Positions 4,949-6,186 of a stretch of 6,186 nucleotides of DNA are shown in pieces. Position 1 is the stretch's first letter; each line of letters starts with the position of its first letter. Position numbers and translations under genes: made by a program. Origin of the DNA: Methanosarcinales archaeon (GTDB lineage: Archaea; Halobacteriota; Methanosarcinia; Methanosarcinales; Methanogasteraceae); assembly GCA_030594905.1 (NCBI GenBank), contig JAUVEF010000075.1, positions 1 through 6,186 of the forward strand, written 5' to 3'. The notes beneath the pieces were generated by a model, which ran no database searches, was not told the DNA's origin, and saw only the letters and a program-made list of their open reading frames with translations.

Positions 4949-5629
4949 ATGGAACGGATCAAAACCGGTGTGAAGGGGCTGGATGAAAAGATGCAGGGTG
5001 GAATTCCAAAGAACAGCACCATAGTGGCGATAGGAACATTCGGAACTGGAAAGTCCACACTTGGGATGCAATTTCTCAATGATGGGCTGAAAAACGGTGA
5101 GAACAGCATATTCATCAGCCTTGACGATGACGAAGAGAACCTGATTGCTACTGCCGAGGAATTCGGATGGGATTTTAAGAAATATGTCGATGATGACAAG
5201 TTGTTGCTGATGAAATTAAGTGCGATCGATATCAAGACATCGCTTCTCAGGATACGAAGCGAACTTCCGCGGCTCTTTAAGTTGTTTGGTACAAAAAGAT
5301 GTGTATTTGACTCAATAACGCTATTTGAGATGCTATTTGAGAACGAAAACGAACGAAGACTGATCGTATACGACCTTATGCAGATCATAAAAGCAAGTGG
5401 AGCAACATCCATAATCACATCGGAAACCGATAAATCAAACCCACATGCATCACGATTTGGGATGATCGAATACGTAACGGATGGCGTCTTGTTTCTGAAT
5501 TACCACCGACGTGCAAATGAAAGTACTGTTAAATTATCACTTGAGATTACAAAGATGCGGAGAACAAAACACTCAAGGAACATTATGACTTATGAGATCT
5601 GCGAACACGGACTGGAGGTCGTCGCATGA
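4949..5629 (+). CDS. KaiC/RAD55-like ATPase with intact Walker A motif
   Basis: This is a 226-residue single-domain KaiC-like protein. It opens with RIKTGVKGLDEKMQGGIP (3-20), then a complete Walker A motif GTFGTGKST (29-37, K35). The next core strand ends FISLDDDEE (55-63), where the usual KaiC glutamate pair is replaced by aspartates D59-D60. The Walker B strand is CVFDSIT (118-124, D121). The C-terminal part carries LEITKMRRTKHSRNIMTYEI (198-217), the strand-loop that closes the nucleotide site between subunits in KaiC hexamers. It should bind ATP, and the Glu-to-Asp change may slow hydrolysis. ATG 4949 is the only start between the in-frame TGA at 4937 and the domain; its ribosome binding site is weak, which suggests coupling to the gene 23 bp upstream. 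Its TGA overlaps the ATG of the pilin-like gene. By analogy with ArlH it may form a ring that regulates a secretion motor; DNA-repair RAD55 functions are less likely in this context. Confidence 0.9.
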   Translation: MERIKTGVKGLDEKMQGGIPKNSTIVAIGTFGTGKSTLGMQFLNDGLKNGENSIFISLDDDEENLIATAEEFGWDFKKYVDDDKLLLMKLSAIDIKTSLLRIRSELPRLFKLFGTKRCVFDSITLFEMLFENENERRLIVYDLMQIIKASGATSIITSETDKSNPHASRFGMIEYVTDGVLFLNYHRRANESTVKLSLEITKMRRTKHSRNIMTYEICEHGLEVVA

Positions 5630-6186
5630 GTCACAAGGGGGCTTGCCGGATGTTTTCTGACAACAGTGCAATCTCAACCGTTGTAAGCTTCATACTGATT
5701 CTCGGGCTGCTCGTGACGGTCATTGCGTTTGTCAGGGTGCAGTATGTTCAGTCATGGTCAGAGGATGCCGAGGCACGACATGCACGCGATGTCTTTGTTG
5801 ATTTCTCGGCAATTCCAGGCAACATCGATAACCTCGTGCTTGCCAATGGCAGCACAACCGTGAGCCAGCAGCGAATCAAGCTTGGCAGCGGCGGCATCCC
5901 GATCGTGGCTCCGGGGCGGTCGTATGGCAAGCTTGGTGTTGTGCCGGATGATGGGAGCTTTACTGTGACTGCGGATGTCTGGAATGTGAATATCAGCAGG
6001 AACACTACAGCCGGCAATCTCACGGAAGGGTGTGTGAACATCACCAATGTATCCCGTGTGTCGGAGTTTTATATTTATATTGGTGAGATTGAATACTATA
6101 GTTCATTGTCAGCCGGGTCTGTGTTCATCGATCTCACGCACCAGGGGGACCAGAGCGGACGGGCGGAGATCAAGACCAAGAACGAC
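5626..6186 (+). CDS. Pilin-like secreted/membrane-anchored protein (3' partial)
   Basis: The frame starts at an ATG overlapping the previous gene's stop as ATGA (5626-5629) and is open to the last base, giving 187 codons of an unfinished gene. Residues 1-14 are polar with a short basic stretch. Residues 15-38 (AISTVVSFILILGLLVTVIA and following) form one hydrophobic helix, directly followed by a polar helix (QYVQSWSEDAEARHARDVF). This layout, with the 'S/A-V-S-x-V-V-G/S-f-i-L' core, is that of archaeal pilin-like and pseudopilin-like proteins such as haloarchaeal DUF7289 types. A canonical class III cleavage site (K/R-G before the helix) is not obvious, so processing by PibD/EppA-type peptidase is uncertain. 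The remaining part is beta-rich, has one Cys (C136), and six N-glycosylation sequons (N74, N122, N126, N131, N138, N141), consistent with exposure at the cell surface. Overlap with the KaiC-like gene and nearness to the motor ATPase support a pilus-like apparatus. Confidence 0.8.
   Translation, partial: MSHKGACRMFSDNSAISTVVSFILILGLLVTVIAFVRVQYVQSWSEDAEARHARDVFVDFSAIPGNIDNLVLANGSTTVSQQRIKLGSGGIPIVAPGRSYGKLGVVPDDGSFTVTADVWNVNISRNTTAGNLTEGCVNITNVSRVSEFYIYIGEIEYYSSLSAGSVFIDLTHQGDQSGRAEIKTKND

Overview
This window looks like a piece of a euryarchaeal chromosome, probably from a methanogen or ANME-type lineage of the Halobacteriota. That placement rests on family resemblance and cannot be narrowed from the sequence alone. 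The main evidence is an archaeal-type GspE/VirB11-like secretion ATPase with the long helical tail usual in archaea, two KaiC/RAD55-like single-domain RecA-fold proteins, and a secreted protein with a pilin-like N-terminal segment and many N-glycosylation sequons.

Layout: (1) bases 1-408 are the 3' end of a plus-strand gene whose start lies outside the window. (2) Bases 409-607 form a structured intergenic element with three consecutive perfect stem-loops, a 12-bp tandem repeat and a 22-nt imperfect direct repeat. (3) Bases 608-1633 encode a five-helix membrane protein with a C-terminal domain predicted to be extracellular; a tiny 21-codon ORF overlaps its stop. (4) Bases 1696-2178 contain no convincing gene: an AT-rich nested inverted repeat, then a block with a perfect Shine-Dalgarno match but only a doubtful ORF. 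(5) Bases 2179-3981 on the minus strand encode the secretion ATPase. (6) A 77-bp divergent promoter region separates it from a plus-strand operon (4059 to the window end): a KaiC-like protein with a broken P-loop, a KaiC-like protein with an intact P-loop, and the pilin-like secreted protein, which starts inside the stop codon of its neighbour and runs off the 3' edge.

How the genes may work together: a hexameric secretion ATPase divergent from two KaiC-like proteins and a pilin-like protein recalls the ArlI-ArlH pairing of the archaellum, where a KaiC-like protein that binds but barely hydrolyses ATP docks onto the motor ATPase. I infer that this is the core of a type IV pilus-like surface structure in which the two KaiC-like proteins, one probably a pseudo-ATPase, regulate the motor. 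The membrane platform protein (TadC/GspF/ArlJ type) normally found beside such an ATPase is not in the window. The most noteworthy items are the Lys-to-Asn change in the first KaiC-like protein, the ATPase/KaiC pair/pilin arrangement, and the stem-loop array at 411-540.
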